A stretch of 64,000 nucleotides of DNA from Rallus limicola (taxonomy: Eukaryota; Chordata; Aves; Gruiformes; Rallidae). The notes under the pieces are model-generated. The model was not told where the DNA came from. It worked only from the letters and a program-made list of their open reading frames with translations, and searched no databases. The stretch is taken from the NCBI GenBank assembly GCA_022605955.1, contig JAKCOZ010000001.1, positions 79,410,520 to 79,474,519 of the forward strand. Direction: 5' to 3'. Below are positions 47,101 to 58,249 of this stretch, piece by piece. The stretch's first letter is position 1. Every line of letters starts with the position of its first letter. The translations under genes and the position numbers were made by a program.

Positions 47101-49639
47101 CTTTAGGATGCAAAGAAAAATAGTACTAAAGAGAATACCTGGGTTCACTGGGAAAAACTGCCACTGGCTGTGCAGAACTTAGTCAAAACTCACTGGCGAT
47201 ACAGTAGTGTTGTGACTCGTGCCAGAAGGTGGTGCGGGGAGAAATTTGTACAGAGAAAGGATGGTAGCTGCAGTGGCAAAGCGAGTGTGAGGTCAGTTGA
47301 GAGGTTAATCCTCTGTGTGTCTTTGTCCTTGTGAAAGCCCCTCTAATTTGTTAACCAGCAGGGGATTGTTTTGGTGCTCGAGTTTTGCAGGGTCTGATCT
47401 AGGTGAAGCACCTGCCCTTATTTACACTCTAGTGCCTTGCATAATAATGAAGTAATCTACGATGTCAGAATGAAAGTGTCATTTGTAGCAACTGATGTGG
47501 TGTATATGAGCTCAAGTTTCTCTCCCCAGGTAACTTCTCCCTGTTGACTTCTCCTTGGCCTGTCATAACAAACACAGGGTACAAAGCTCAGTAGAGTCTG
47601 ATCACTCTTATTTGTGCATCAGGGAGAGCTAGGATAGGTGAGATCCCCAGTGTAGATCTTTGGTTCAAAGGAATGCAAGGTTTAGCTCTCTATCCCTCCA
47701 CCATACACATCAGCTCTGCAAGTGTCTGTTGCCCCCTCGTGACATGAACTCCCAGACTGGAGCTCATTTGACTCTAAGGTTAATTTTCTTTAGCCACTGG
47801 CAGGCTGATTTAAGTGTCAGCTCATTATGATGGCATTCTAATTAAAGCCCCACGATAGCCTTTGACCCTGTAAAATGACTTGGGAGAGAAGAAGCAAATA
47901 GGGCGATAAGCTTAGATGCTGGCACACAGGAGAAAATACATCCTGCCTGACGTTTGTGGGTGTCAACTTTAGTGTTATCAGATTGTCCTCTGGGAAGGAC
48001 TGGTTATTAGTATTTATCTCCCTACGACAAATTCAGCAGCACTGATTTCTCTTGCTTCAAAGGGAGTTGCACTTTCTTCTTGCCAGGAATGCATTTAGTC
48101 CTCTGCCTTCATTTTCAAGGTGCATTTTTTGCAGTTTCTCTTTTCAGAAGAGTTGATCATGTAGGATATGGAAATGGAAAGGGGGGGAAAAAAAAGACTC
48201 AGGCAGAATAAGTATTTCTATAGTATGTGTGTGCCTGCATCCACATCCCAGAATAATTCTTTTCCTTTTGTGTCCCATGTGACACAGCCTTTGAAAAAAA
48301 AGTGGGACAGCCATCCTGGGTCTAAACATGTAAGACTCCTACACAGCCACCAGCATTATCCGAAGCAGATCCTCTCAGAAAAGCTATTAGGAAATTGCCC
48401 AAACACAACAAATCCTACCTAGAATCCTACCGTCTGCTAAATCACTTTTGCCAGTTCTCCTGGTCTATCTTGAATCATGCCATTCCCTTCACACCTTACC
48501 AGGGGCTCCTAGCTTTCTAGCTCCCCGCTTCTTTCCCTCTCCTGTCCTTTTAATAGCTTTTCTTTGTACTTTTTCCCATATATCCATAGGATGAGGAAGT
48601 ACTGGGCAAGCAATAAGGGAGAAAAGAAGTCTCAGTATTTTATTATGAACAGTAAAGAAGCCTGGAGGACATGATCCTCCTGAATTGAAAGCAGTGGCAA
48701 TCAAATAGTATCCCCATACCTGATATATTCGAGGATGTCCCTGGGTACGCTTGGTCTGTGGCTGGGATCCTGGGAGACTGATGTATGAAATTTCATGGTT
48801 TTTTACTGAGCAGGGAGGTAAGGTTGGAAAAGATGGGGAAACAAAACAGTGGAAGTTTATGCAAGGCGACAGAGCAGGTCAGTGGCAGGGTGTACTAGAA
48901 CTTAACTGCCTGTGGTTGTACTTCAGACTTGACCCAAGGTTCACTGAAATCATTTAACCTTTGCCAGATATAGTTGATATTTTTTCTGTATGGGCAATTT
49001 TAGAAAATAACAGTTAATAGGAAGAGAAACCTTGGGTAGGATCATCCTCATTTCAGGAAAGTTTTGCCAGGAAGTTTTGCATTTCCTCATGTAGGTGCGT
49101 AGCCGTGCCAGAGAGGTCACACAAGGGTAGCTGGGAACCTGGGAGATGAAGTGATTCAGCTGGGACTGGGAGCATAGGGAAGAAGCCCAACAGAGAAGTC
49201 AAATAGAGCAGAGGCTGGAAAATAAAAGTTGTTCCAGGGGAGCAACTCTACTTGAGGGGTGATGTCTTGCATTTGCATTTGGAGAAGAACAGGAAGGAGG
49301 GAAGGTCATTGTCTCAAAGTGGTCTTGGTTAAGTCTGGATGTCGAGTGATTCTTTAGCAAGTGGTGATAGATCGAAGAGTAGTTTTCTGTCTACCCCTTC
49401 TGAGGCCAGGCATTCAGGATGTCCAGCTCTGGTCTGCTAGAAGCCCTATAGGGCAATACTGATTTTCAGAGGGAACAGATGAGAAGTTAACTTCTCGTAA
49501 TAATGCGGTACTTCAGAAGTGTTCCCAGCTAGCATGTAATCTTGCAATTATTGGCTTTTGTGTGTGTATAGTATCCTGTCTTTCTTCCCTCTCTTCTATA
49601 TGCGTGCAGGCACGCACTTATTCCTATCTCCATCATCTT
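44111..49639. other. Unique non-coding DNA, no gene seen
   Basis: No coding exon or named repeat was recognised in about 5.5 kb. The minus frame at 44275-44772 (165 residues) has no domain. An AG|GTAACT with a short pyrimidine tract occurs at 47511-47535. An ATTCTAATTAAAGC homeodomain-like string lies at about 47837. Confidence 0.45.
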
Positions 49640-49830
49640 TAACTAAATTAGAGTAAAATACTTCATTAGAGAGACTTTCAGCCAGGAGTGTGGGCCCCGG
49701 GGAGTTTATTTTCATACAAATGTATTATGCACAAGGTTGATCTGATCACAGACAATTTGAACTATCTTCACACCCCCAGGAAAATTCCTTTCATAAATGT
49801 AAATGATGTGACATGCTAAAGAACAGAAAA
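49640..49830. promoter_or_regulatory. Candidate conserved non-coding element
   Basis: An AT-rich block with an octamer-like ATTATGCAC (49724-49732), a TGATCTGATCAC string and ATAAATGTAAATGATGTGAC. Enhancer-like by appearance only. Confidence 0.3.
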
Positions 49831-52816
49831 CAAGATGGAAAGAGAGAAGAAAAGAAAGAAAAGAGTGTGCGTGCTGAGGGAAAGGAGATTATGGGCAGCC
49901 ATGGAGATGCTGGGTCTTGAGCATGGGACATGAGCTGTCAGGGCTCTTTTCCTTGCCCTCTTCCCCCTCTTGCAGCATAGCCTTCCCATTGAACACCAAG
50001 CTGTTGCAAGGTGCTGGAGGGGGAAGAGTGATGCATTAAGTACAATTTGAGATTATAATAACCGTTTCTATGGCAACAAGAAAATGCCCTCCATGGTTTT
50101 TGTTTGTGTTTTGAGCAAGGAGCCATGAAGTGAAGGTTTGTAAACACAAGGTAGCGAAAGAGATGGGAGCAGGGGGCTTTGTGGTGCCCTGCCCAGGATG
50201 CTGGCCCATCTGTGGCACACACAGCTTCTTTTGGTGTCATGGGCTTCCTTCAGCCTTGTATCAGTGGTCAGTTGCAACTTTGCTTTTGGAATTTTCCTGG
50301 GACAAGAGAGGAAGCAAGAGAACGAAGGTGTGTGCTTTACCAGGTTGTTCGATGTTGAGCTGCTCAAAAGTTGGACCCTGTAGGACTGGGTATGTGTCCT
50401 TTGGTGAGGTGGTCCATTGATTCTCCATGGGATTCTCCCAGCATCAAGACGGGTCCAGTCCTGACCCTTCATGGATCTCCTTGGTAGAAGCTGTGAGTGT
50501 GGAGGGTGAGTAAATACCCACTTTTATAGAATATTAATCCTCCACTCACAGAAATTCACTGGGCAGAAAGATGCGCTGTAACTGAAACCACTTCGGCTTC
50601 CCCTCTTCAGCACTGCACAGAGACATCCATCTATTATTAAAAACCCTATTAGTTGTGGTAAGATTGTACCACTCCCTCTCACTGTAGCTGCTGAGCGTTA
50701 TCTAATTGTTTTTTATTACTACGCCATCCCTGGGAGCATGTGGAGCTCAAATGCACATTTGCTAAGACGTTTGTGTTCCCTCATCCTTGTTGGGGATGCT
50801 TTTAAACCATTTAAGGTTTTGTCAGGAGGATTTAAAACAAGAGGTCAGGAGAGGAGGAAACTAAGGGAGACAGTTCCGAAGCTGGAGAGGACGTGGAGGA
50901 TGGAGACAACAAGAGGCAGGACCAAGGGGGCTTAGTTTGGCTGGTCTGTCTAGAATGGACAACTGGCCTCTCTGATCCCTCCAGCAGACAGTCCCTCCAG
51001 TTACCTCCTTCCCAAAAAGAGATGTGGGTACTGGGCTCCTAAGCCACCTCAGGTACTTGCTGGCTAGTCCAACTTTGTACTACTTGCATGCAGGGCAGAG
51101 TTCTCTGGTCCAGGAAAATGGCAAGAAGTGGAGTTTAATGAGAGGATAGGATGAACTCTGCCCATCAGGTGCAGGGCACGGCCAAATGAGTAGGCTGACC
51201 AGTGAGCTATTGACACATGACTTGCCCCTTCTGTCCCCCTATCATACCATGCTTTTTCCGCTATAAATCTCATTGGTGCCTACCTTTCACTGCCTTCGGT
51301 CTTTCCCCAGAATATCCCAAACATCCTGTATAATCCCCAAATGCTCATCCCCTGCATCCCATGATGTGCCCCATACTCCCCTGGCAGTAACCTAGGGATC
51401 AGCAGCCCTGTCCTGTGCCACGCACAGCTCTGGTAGCAAGTGGTCTTCTTTGCTGCTCCATGGCCCCGTGCTCTGCTGCTATCAGTGTTTGCACAGCTCC
51501 ATCTGGATGCGAGAGGCTTGCACAGGGAGATGCGCCGGCTCTGTGACTGATGATATTTGGGTAACAGGTTGCGGTGCAGATTCGAAGGTGTTTTGAGTAC
51601 TGGGAGCTGCCACCAGGCAGCTGGTGAGATTACCAAATCCTCCCAAGAAGCGTAGGTGCGTGTCTCTCTTTGAAATGGGTGGATGTTAAGGGGCTGAGCC
51701 TGATGAGCCATTTCTGGGGAAAAAAAAAGTAAAAAATAATAAAAGAAATCTTTCTTTCCCTTTAATCTCTTAATTACTTTTACAGATTTTGGGCACAGAG
51801 TCCTTAGCAATCGGTAAAGATAAGAGTTCTTGTGAAGCGTGATGTGACTGCCTTTTTGCTTGTGAGCTGCCGAACTAGGAGCAGTGTAGCAGCCAGAAGA
51901 TGCATATGTTCTGCACAGCCATTAAACAAGCTATAAAGCCACGTCACTGCTTGCTTGATTCAGGCTGGGGCGTTCTGTTTTTTGAGGTGAAATTGTTATG
52001 GATGGGTTGGTATGTGCTCTTGATTTCGTTCATTCGTTTCACAGGCATTGCTGCTGCGGTCTTGAGTGGAGGCAGCTTAGATGGGGCTTCCAGTTGTTGA
52101 ATCCCAGCAGTTTAACTCTGTGATTTCATAGTTTTACATTGTCTGGGAACAGACACTCATATGCTGGTGACAGCAAAAAAGAGTGTTTTTCAGGGACTGA
52201 CACGCAGCAAGGTGCTCGGAGCCTCCCCAGGTGTGCTGTGAAAAGGCTTGTGCAGGACATTTCCTCTGTTCTTTGTGTCCCACCACCACTGCCACCTTCA
52301 TACAGTCTTCTACCCAGTGTACTGGCTAAACAGGTTTGTCCCTTTGCTGTCTGGAAGGGGTTGTTTGAGCCGGCTTGGCTCTGCCTGTCAGTGTTTCACT
52401 TCAGTGAGCTGAGGATGTGGTGCCAGTTGTGCTAATGGGATCGTTTAAAGCGAACTCCACTGTAATTTCATTTTCCTTAGGGAGAGAGGGGGGAAAGTAC
52501 TTTCTCTTCTGAGCTACATCCCTGCTACTCACTTTATGTCTCTCTCGACGAGTCTGCAGCACACTAATTTCTCCCCCAGATCGCTCAAAAATCATGCTGG
52601 GAGCCAGAGGGAGGCCCTGGAGGAGCCTGGCAGATGCTTGGCTGCTCTGCACCACCCAACCCAGGCTAAGGCCCATCTCCTCTTGATGGGGTGGCCTCAG
52701 CAAAAGCTTTGCCCTGGTGCTCACTGTCAGACCTGTGGCAGCCGAGCCACACAGCCTGCAGCAGGCCGCACCTTGAATTTGACTGGAATCCAACCCAGTG
52801 CAGGACCTTGGGGTCA
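49831..52816. other. Unique non-coding DNA, no gene seen
   Basis: No exon or named repeat was recognised. Minus frames at 51280-51810 (176 residues) and 52401-52967 (188 residues, crossing the poly-T tract) have no domain. Confidence 0.45.
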
Positions 52817-52840
52817 TTTTATTTTTTTTTTTTTTTTTTA
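52817..52840. repeat. Poly-T tract
   Basis: ATTTTA followed by an 18-nt T run (52822-52839). A CAG|GTAACA follows about 20 nt later, but the donor half is poor. Confidence 0.9.
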
Positions 52841-53063
52841 TTAGCCACATGCTGCCTGGCAGGTAACACCAAAGCACTGCCATTTGAGTTTGGTTTTGTA
52901 CTTTGTGGCTCCAGTGCTGGCGTTTACTGTCGAAAATCACTTGGGAGCATGCCAGGCCGGTGAGCATTCACCCCCTTCCCCATGGAGCGTTGTTGCAGTT
53001 GCAGTGGCTGAGAAACGTGGCTGCTCTCCTGGAAGAAAAAAAGAGGGAGCTGCTGGTAGGGGT

Positions 53064-53107
53064 TTTTCCTGAGCCCCCCCCAGCCCTGTATGGGGGGCTC
53101 AAGAAAA
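53064..53107. repeat. Inverted repeat / hairpin, 15 of 16 bp paired
   Basis: The left arm 53064-53079 (TTTTCCTGAGCCCCCC) pairs with the right arm 53092-53107 (GGGGGGCTCAAGAAAA) with one C/A mismatch and a 12-nt loop. The stem is too short for a microRNA precursor. It may form a hairpin in RNA or a cruciform in DNA. Confidence 0.85.
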
Positions 53108-53719
53108 CTGTAATTCAGTTCCCCCTCAGTCTGAAAGCCCTCCATGTGCCGACCTTCAGGGTATGCGGAGCAACTTGTCTGTTTGCTGAGGCATCGGTGG
53201 CTGGCTGAGATGGATGGGCGGCCAGGGTTGGGAGTTGTTGTTTTTCTGTCTAAACAGTTGATGTTTTTCTGTTGTGTGGGTTGGGATATGCGGCTGGATT
53301 TGCTTTTGCTTTGCTGTATTGTTTGTTGAATGGCTTGGGGGTTTGTATGTAACATTGAAATGGCTGGGGCCTGCAAGGGGTGCTTTTTTCCTCATCATTT
53401 AAAAAGAAATTAAAACAGATGAGATATTTTTCTTGTAATATCACACCTAAATCAAATGCTTTAGACCTCAGCCTGCTCCTATTCCCCCACTTCCCACCTC
53501 TTCCTCCTCCTACACACATACAAAGTTCAGCTGTTTGGGAATGCAGCTGAGAATTTCATACTGTCTAGTAAGCATGAACTGAACCTCTTTTCCTCCCTCT
53601 TTTTTTTTTTAAAAAAAAGCCCACAATGTGAGGCATATTTGTGGTTCTTGCATCTGTTCTGTAGCTGGCCCTCCTTTCTAGGTAGGGTGTAGGTTATTTC
53701 TGAATTACCCTAAACAGAC
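53108..53719. other. Unique non-coding DNA, no gene seen
   Basis: T/A homopolymer runs occur near 53600-53620. No exon was recognised. Confidence 0.45.
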
Positions 53720-53970
53720 AGTTCCCCCACTCAGAGGTCAAGGTCGGTGCAGTGATCGCCAAGTCCCTTTGCTGTCAGTTCCCCGTGGGGAGTGATATTA
53801 GCCTGCACGCCTCTCCTGCTCCTACTCCCTACAGCCTGTTATTAAACAAGGACAAGTGGGTAGCTTGTCTGTGTCTGTGTGCGAGAGCGCGACTCTGTCA
53901 CCTGATGCATACAGATGGCTTATTAACCAATTAATTCATAGGACTAAATTGGTTAAATCAAACTAAATGA
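53720..53970. promoter_or_regulatory. Enhancer-like block with 10-bp inverted repeat
   Basis: TTAACCAATT (53923-53932) and its exact reverse complement AATTGGTTAA (53947-53956) flank a 14-nt loop. Each arm contains a CCAAT box, and ATTAATTC adjoins. Isolated CpGs lie upstream (GTGATCGCC, GCGAGAGCGCGAC). Function is inferred. Confidence 0.35.
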
Positions 53971-54653
53971 CACCCAATTGCTGTACAAGGGTAGAAATGG
54001 ATTGGAATAAGTGTTTCTTAAATGCCAGCCTCGTTGAGCAAAGGAATGAGTAGTAGAAGGAGGAGGGGGGCTCATGGAGGAGTGGGGAAGACAGCAGACG
54101 CTGGCAGGCAGCAAAAGCAGAGCTGTCCAGGGCATCACGTCCTAGAGAAGGAAGTGGCTCACGAACCCGTGGCAGTCTGTGCTGCCAAGAAATCGGATTG
54201 CTCTTTTTGCTGATGACACTTCAGGGCTGGGAATGCCTCTGGAGAGGGAGTCCCAGCCACTGCCTCCCTCTGTGTCCCAGGCAAGAGGAGGTGGCTTCTC
54301 AGGTGCCAGGAGTTCAAATACTAATTCAGGAGCGTGAATTAGCATTTGAACTATGATTATTTGTTTGGAGTATGAACTACTGTTTGTTTGTCTCAGGAGC
54401 AAGGGTTGGATTTTTCAGAAGTGCGGTCTACCGCCTCCTCTGTCTGAAGTCCCTGGGAGCAGTTGATGTTCATCATCCTGCAAACTCTGGTTTCTTTGTC
54501 ATTTTTCCAATCAGGCCCCAAGGACTGGGCAGAAAAGCTACACACAGCTCTAGTGCTGCTGCATACCTCACCTACAGCAATCTCATCGGTTGCTTAGAGA
54601 TCCTCCTCTCAAAGTTTTTCCTTGATGGCATTATCCTTTTTTTTGGGGGAGGG
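53971..54653. other. Unique non-coding DNA flanking the LTR
   Basis: No retroviral internal sequence or primer-binding site was recognised next to the LTR, so it appears solitary. No exon was seen. Confidence 0.5.
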
Positions 54654-54775
54654 TGGAGTGTTGACCTTGGCTGGGTACCAAGTGCCCACCAAGGCACTCT
54701 GTCACTCCTCAGCAGGAGAGGGGAAGTTCATTTACCAATTACTGTCATGTGCAAAACAGACTAGACTTGGGGAAA

Positions 54776-54781
54776 TTTATT
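54776..54781 (-). terminator. LTR polyadenylation signal AATAAA
   Basis: Minus strand AATAAA about 110 bp after the TATA box, as expected of an LTR R region. Confidence 0.6.
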
Positions 54782-54886
54782 GATTGCTGGTTAATAACAG
54801 AATAGGATAGTGAAAAATAAGAGCAATACTAAAAACACCGTCTGTCACCCCTTCCTTCTTCTCAGGCTCCACTTCACTCCCAATTC

Positions 54887-54893
54887 TTATATA
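54887..54893 (-). promoter_or_regulatory. LTR TATA box
   Basis: Minus strand TATATAA, upstream of the AATAAA signal at 54781-54776 in the order expected of U3/R. Confidence 0.6.
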
Positions 54894-55000
54894 TCCCCAC
54901 TGAGCAGTGCGGGGGAACAGGGAATGAAGGTTGCAGTCAGTCCATGACACTGTCTCTGCCAGTCCTCCCTCCTCATGCTCTTCCCCTGTGGCAGCATGGG

Positions 55001-55260
55001 GTCCCTCCCACAGGAGACAGTCCTTTAGGAAGTGCTTCAGTGTGGGTCCTTCCCATGGGGTGCAGTCCTTCAGGAAGGGACTGCTCCAGCATGTGTTCCC
55101 CACGGGCTGCAGCTTCTGACAGAAAGTTTGCTCCTGTGTGGCCTCTGCTCCATGGTCACAGATCCTGCCAGGAGCCTGTCCTAGCGTGGGCTTTCCAAGG
55201 GCTGCAGCCTTCTTCAGGGTACATCTGCCTACTGCTCTGTGGGCTGCAAGGGGACAGCCT
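55001..55260 (-). repeat. Divergent tandem repeats of about 46 bp inside the LTR
   Basis: The motif GTCC(C/T)TCCCA...GCAGTCCTTCAGGAAG...CTGCTCCAGCATG recurs at about 55001, 55046 and 55093, and more loosely to 55260. Repeats of this kind in U3 commonly act as enhancers in retroviral LTRs. Confidence 0.6.
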
Positions 55261-55594
55261 GAGTCACCATGGTCTACTGCAGGGAAATTGGATTGTGTGT
55301 CTGAAGCACCTCCTCCCCCCACCCTTTTCACTGACCTTAGGGTCTGCAAGGCTCTTTTTCTCACATTTTCTCCTCTGTCAAAGCTGCTGAACAGTGGTTT
55401 TTTTACTCTTTATTAAATGTTATTTCAGAGGTGCTACTGGTGTCACTGATGGGTTCAGCTTTGGCCAGTGGCAGGTGCATCTTGGAGCTGACTGAACCTG
55501 GCTCTGTCCTACATGGGGACAGATTTTGCTGTCTTCTCACAGAAGCCACCTCTGTGCTCCTCCTTTCCCCCGACCTTGCCCCTTAAACTCAACA

Positions 55595-56699
55595 GACAGT
55601 GTTACAGAAAGCTTTGTCCTTCTGTGTAGGAGAGCACCCCTTTTCTTTTTACCACACCAAACACTGACCTTTTGCCCTATGTTGTGATGTAGGTGATGGA
55701 CTTGATAGGATTGACTGGATGACTGTGAGTGGAACCTATTTCCCTGGATCCCAGTTCAATTTAACAACTACTGTGATATGTAAGAATCATAACCTGATTT
55801 GGAGCAGTGGAGGGAGTACAGAAGGAAGAATACAAAAGGCCGAGTTGCACATCAGAAACTACCCTGATGGTGCTTTATGTTATGGCTTGAATGTTTAGCT
55901 TGCCTCAAGGGTAGACCTTGTATCCTCATATCAAAGATTAGGTTGCTTGTACCACTGTTTTACCAGAACTGATAATCTAAAGGAGGTCTTCTAGCTGCTT
56001 CCCTTGGCAGGTGCTTCATCTTGCTAGTCGTGGCCACAGAGCTCCATGGCTCCCCTTAAGATGTAGAAGCAAGCTGGTCCATGCAAGGCTATGGGAGATG
56101 CTGAGTTACAAGCCCTTCCATGAGGTAAAGTCATCTACCATAGATTATGAACAGTTTATGGCGGCTTCCTGCCAACAGCATCCTTCTTCAGCATGGCCCA
56201 GGGCCAACTGTTGTGTCGATTTTCCACCTTGTGGTCCCTTGGTCAGTGCTGTCTGTCCCAGGCAGCAGTGGAAAATTGTACCCGTGTGCCCGAGAGCAGC
56301 ACGGCACCGGTTCCACCTCAGCAGAAAGGCCGGGGCCACTTCCTGTGTAGGTGGTGCCAGGAGCAGGGCTGGCTTCTGGGACTGGGACACCTGCTTCCTT
56401 GTGGTAGGCAGGTTCCTGGGCTTAGCTCTGGGTCAGTGCTGTTTGGGGAGCAGTTGGACTTGCTCTGCGTGGGGTGGGAGCGGTCTTTCTGTGGAGGAGG
56501 GCGCTGCCGCATAACATGGTAGTTATGCAGCAGCAGCAGGGGGAAGGTATGAACCCTTTAGCATGGAGTGGGAGCGGGAGGTTTATTTTAGTGGCTACTA
56601 CCAGGGCCACCTGGAGAAAAGAGCGACAGCATACTTCAGCCAAACCTGCCATGTCAGGCGCACACCTGACGCCATTATGCAGCGAGAAGGGAAACCTCC
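55595..56699. other. Unique non-coding DNA, GC-rich toward the end
   Basis: The plus frame 56011-56514 (167 residues) and minus frame 56422-57024 (200 residues) overlap and have no known domain. Confidence 0.45.
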
Positions 56700-56780
56700 C
56701 AGCCCAGCTCACGTGGAGGCGTGCAGGGCGCGTGCGTGCGTGCGTACGTACAGAGCACGTGCCAAAAGCACGTGCCCAGG
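56700..56780. promoter_or_regulatory. Cluster of three perfect E-boxes with a Z-DNA-prone run
   Basis: CACGTG occurs at 56710-56715, 56756-56761 and 56769-56774. The last two are separated by exactly 7 bp (CCAAAAG), the tandem E1-E2 spacing favoured by the circadian CLOCK/BMAL1 factors. Between the first and second box, 56728-56752 is 25 nt of strictly alternating purine and pyrimidine (GCGT/ACGT units). MYC/MAX, USF or TFE3 could use the same boxes. Confidence 0.5.
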
Positions 56781-57098
56781 TCTGGCACCTCCGCGTGCAC
56801 AGCGTTAACAAACTGCACTTAGGCTGAAACATATGTGCACATGGAGTACAGCCCGTTAAGAACGAAACCTGGGGAATATGCAGAACTGCCAAGAACAGAT
56901 TCACCAGCACCCTAATACTGGCTGTGGGTAACCACGGAACAAACACACGCCTGACTATTATGTCAGTGTTAAAATTGCTCTTCTTCAGTCGCTGCAGCAA
57001 GATAAAGTCTCCGAAGCCCGTCATGCTGCGGCATCTTTTTCAAGGCTGCAGTATACAGAGTGTGTATAAAATATTGAATCATTTAGGGGCTTTTCATC
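56781..57098. other. Unique non-coding DNA, no gene seen
   Basis: Nothing was recognised beyond an isolated CpG at 57011. Confidence 0.45.
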
Positions 57099-57135
57099 TT
57101 TTCTTTCTTTTCTTTCTTTCTTTTTTTTTTTTTTT
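57099..57135. repeat. (TTTC)n and poly-T tract
   Basis: CTTTTCTTTCTTTTC units pass into a 16-nt T run. Confidence 0.9.
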
Positions 57136-57789
57136 GAAGAAAGAAAAATAGGATTTACACTTTGTCCAGTGGCAGGGCAAATGTTTTATGTGCTGGAGCC
57201 ATGACCACTGCTCTAGAGCATTTGATGCGTATATTTTGTGACCTTTTTTTCCTCCATCTTATTATCATGCTACTGAAAAGGGTCAAATCAACCATTTGGA
57301 AGAGTAATTTTTTACTTTCAGAGTGGAGTGTACTCAAGAGCTGTAAAACAAACTTTGCCACCTTCTCATTCATATTTGTCCTAGGAAAATGCCTCACTTT
57401 CCCTTGGTCCTAATAGCCCTTGGTGTCTCTGGGAAAGCAGGCTAAGGAAGGGAATGCCTTCACTAATTCCAGAGGTGGAGTAGAAAAATGTGTGTGTGGT
57501 CCCTGTTCAATGAGAATTTGAGATCAAACTTGGTGAGGCACCCACAGAGAAGTTGGACCTCTGAAGTCTTCTGCACTGGATTGCGCTTTACCTCCCTTCA
57601 GCCCTCTACCTCATGTACCTGTTTCCCTGGAGCTCTAATCACGCATGCTGGTTAATTGGGTCAATATATTGCTTCACAGGCTGTGGGTAGTGCTGGCCTC
57701 CTTTAGCTGGCAGCAACTTTTTATGGTTTCATAGTATCCTGTTTAGGGGAGGGGGTAGCCTGTGGCTAAGGGCAATTTTTCGTATCAGG
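57136..57789. other. Unique non-coding DNA, no gene seen
   Basis: No exon or named repeat was recognised. Confidence 0.45.
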
Positions 57790-57925
57790 CTGTGCACAGA
57801 TTATATCCTTTTCCCACAACTCAGTTTCCTCATCCTTTCTGAAGCAGTCACAGTGTTGATTCCTCTCAGGACGAGCTAGACGGGCTCATTCATTAGTATT
57901 AGAAAGTGCTTTGAGGTCTCTAGTA
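57790..57925 (+). repeat. MIR-like SINE fragment
   Basis: ACAACTCAGTTTCCTCATCCTTTCTG and, about 80 nt later, TTAGAAAGTGCTTTGAGGTC match the MIR core (cctcagtttcctcatctg) and MIR 3' part (gtaaagtgctttgagat) in the right order and spacing. Confidence 0.55.
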
Positions 57926-58231
57926 GGCAGATAAGCCGCTGCTCTTCTCTCAGCTGTTTTTCCCTCTCTGCACCATTTATAATGATGTGGACTGCCTCTC
58001 CAAGTCAGAAGTTAGAAGCAGGTTGATCTCAGCTCAGGTTTTGTTGTTACCTTTTATTATCGGAGCTCTGACAGTTCAGAGTCCTTGCTTGGGCATGGCG
58101 AACACAGCCTTTTATTGTTTCTGTGGTCTGGACAGAACTTCTGCAGACACAAAGCAGCAGCCCAGGGTAATAAGAGAAGACAAAAATTTAATTAAAAAGG
58201 AAGAAGAAATAACAGAATTCTCTTTTATTGC
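57926..58231. other. Unique non-coding DNA, no gene seen
   Basis: No exon or named repeat was recognised. Confidence 0.4.
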
Positions 58232-58249
58232 AAAAAAAAAAAAAAAAAA
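58232..58249. repeat. Poly-A run
   Basis: Eighteen A. It could be the tail of an unrecognised retroposon but no body is evident upstream. Confidence 0.9.

Larger units (their letters stand above)
54654..55594 (-). mobile_element. Solitary LTR of an avian endogenous retrovirus
   Basis: About 940 bp, beginning TG and ending CA, recognised as a widespread bird LTR repeat, probably ERVL-type. In this family the plus strand runs from GTTGACCTTGGCTGGGTACC to the AAGCCACC...CTTGCCCC region. Read on the minus strand it has LTR order: U3 with divergent repeats of about 46 bp (55001-55260), a TATATAA box at 54893-54887, and an AATAAA signal at 54781-54776 about 110 bp further on, then U5. No clear target-site duplication or internal genes were found, so it most likely arose by recombination between two LTRs. 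The minus frame 54777-55364 (195 residues) is an artefact of the internal repeats. The exact subfamily name is not claimed. Confidence 0.85.

Noticed and set aside
47511..47535. TTTCTCTCCCCAG|GTAACT as a third recursive splice site
   Set aside because: The donor half is weak and no consensus donor follows within about 150 nt.
53660..53690. CCTCCTTTCTAG|GTAGGG as a recursive splice site
   Set aside because: GTAGGG is a poor donor, and no downstream donor partner was seen.
54777..55364. 195-residue minus frame as a gene
   Set aside because: It lies wholly in the solitary LTR and its repeated peptide pattern comes from the LTR tandem units, not from a viral or host protein.
56422..57024. 200-residue minus frame as a gene
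   Set aside because: No domain, overlaps two plus frames, and crosses the E-box and alternating-run DNA.
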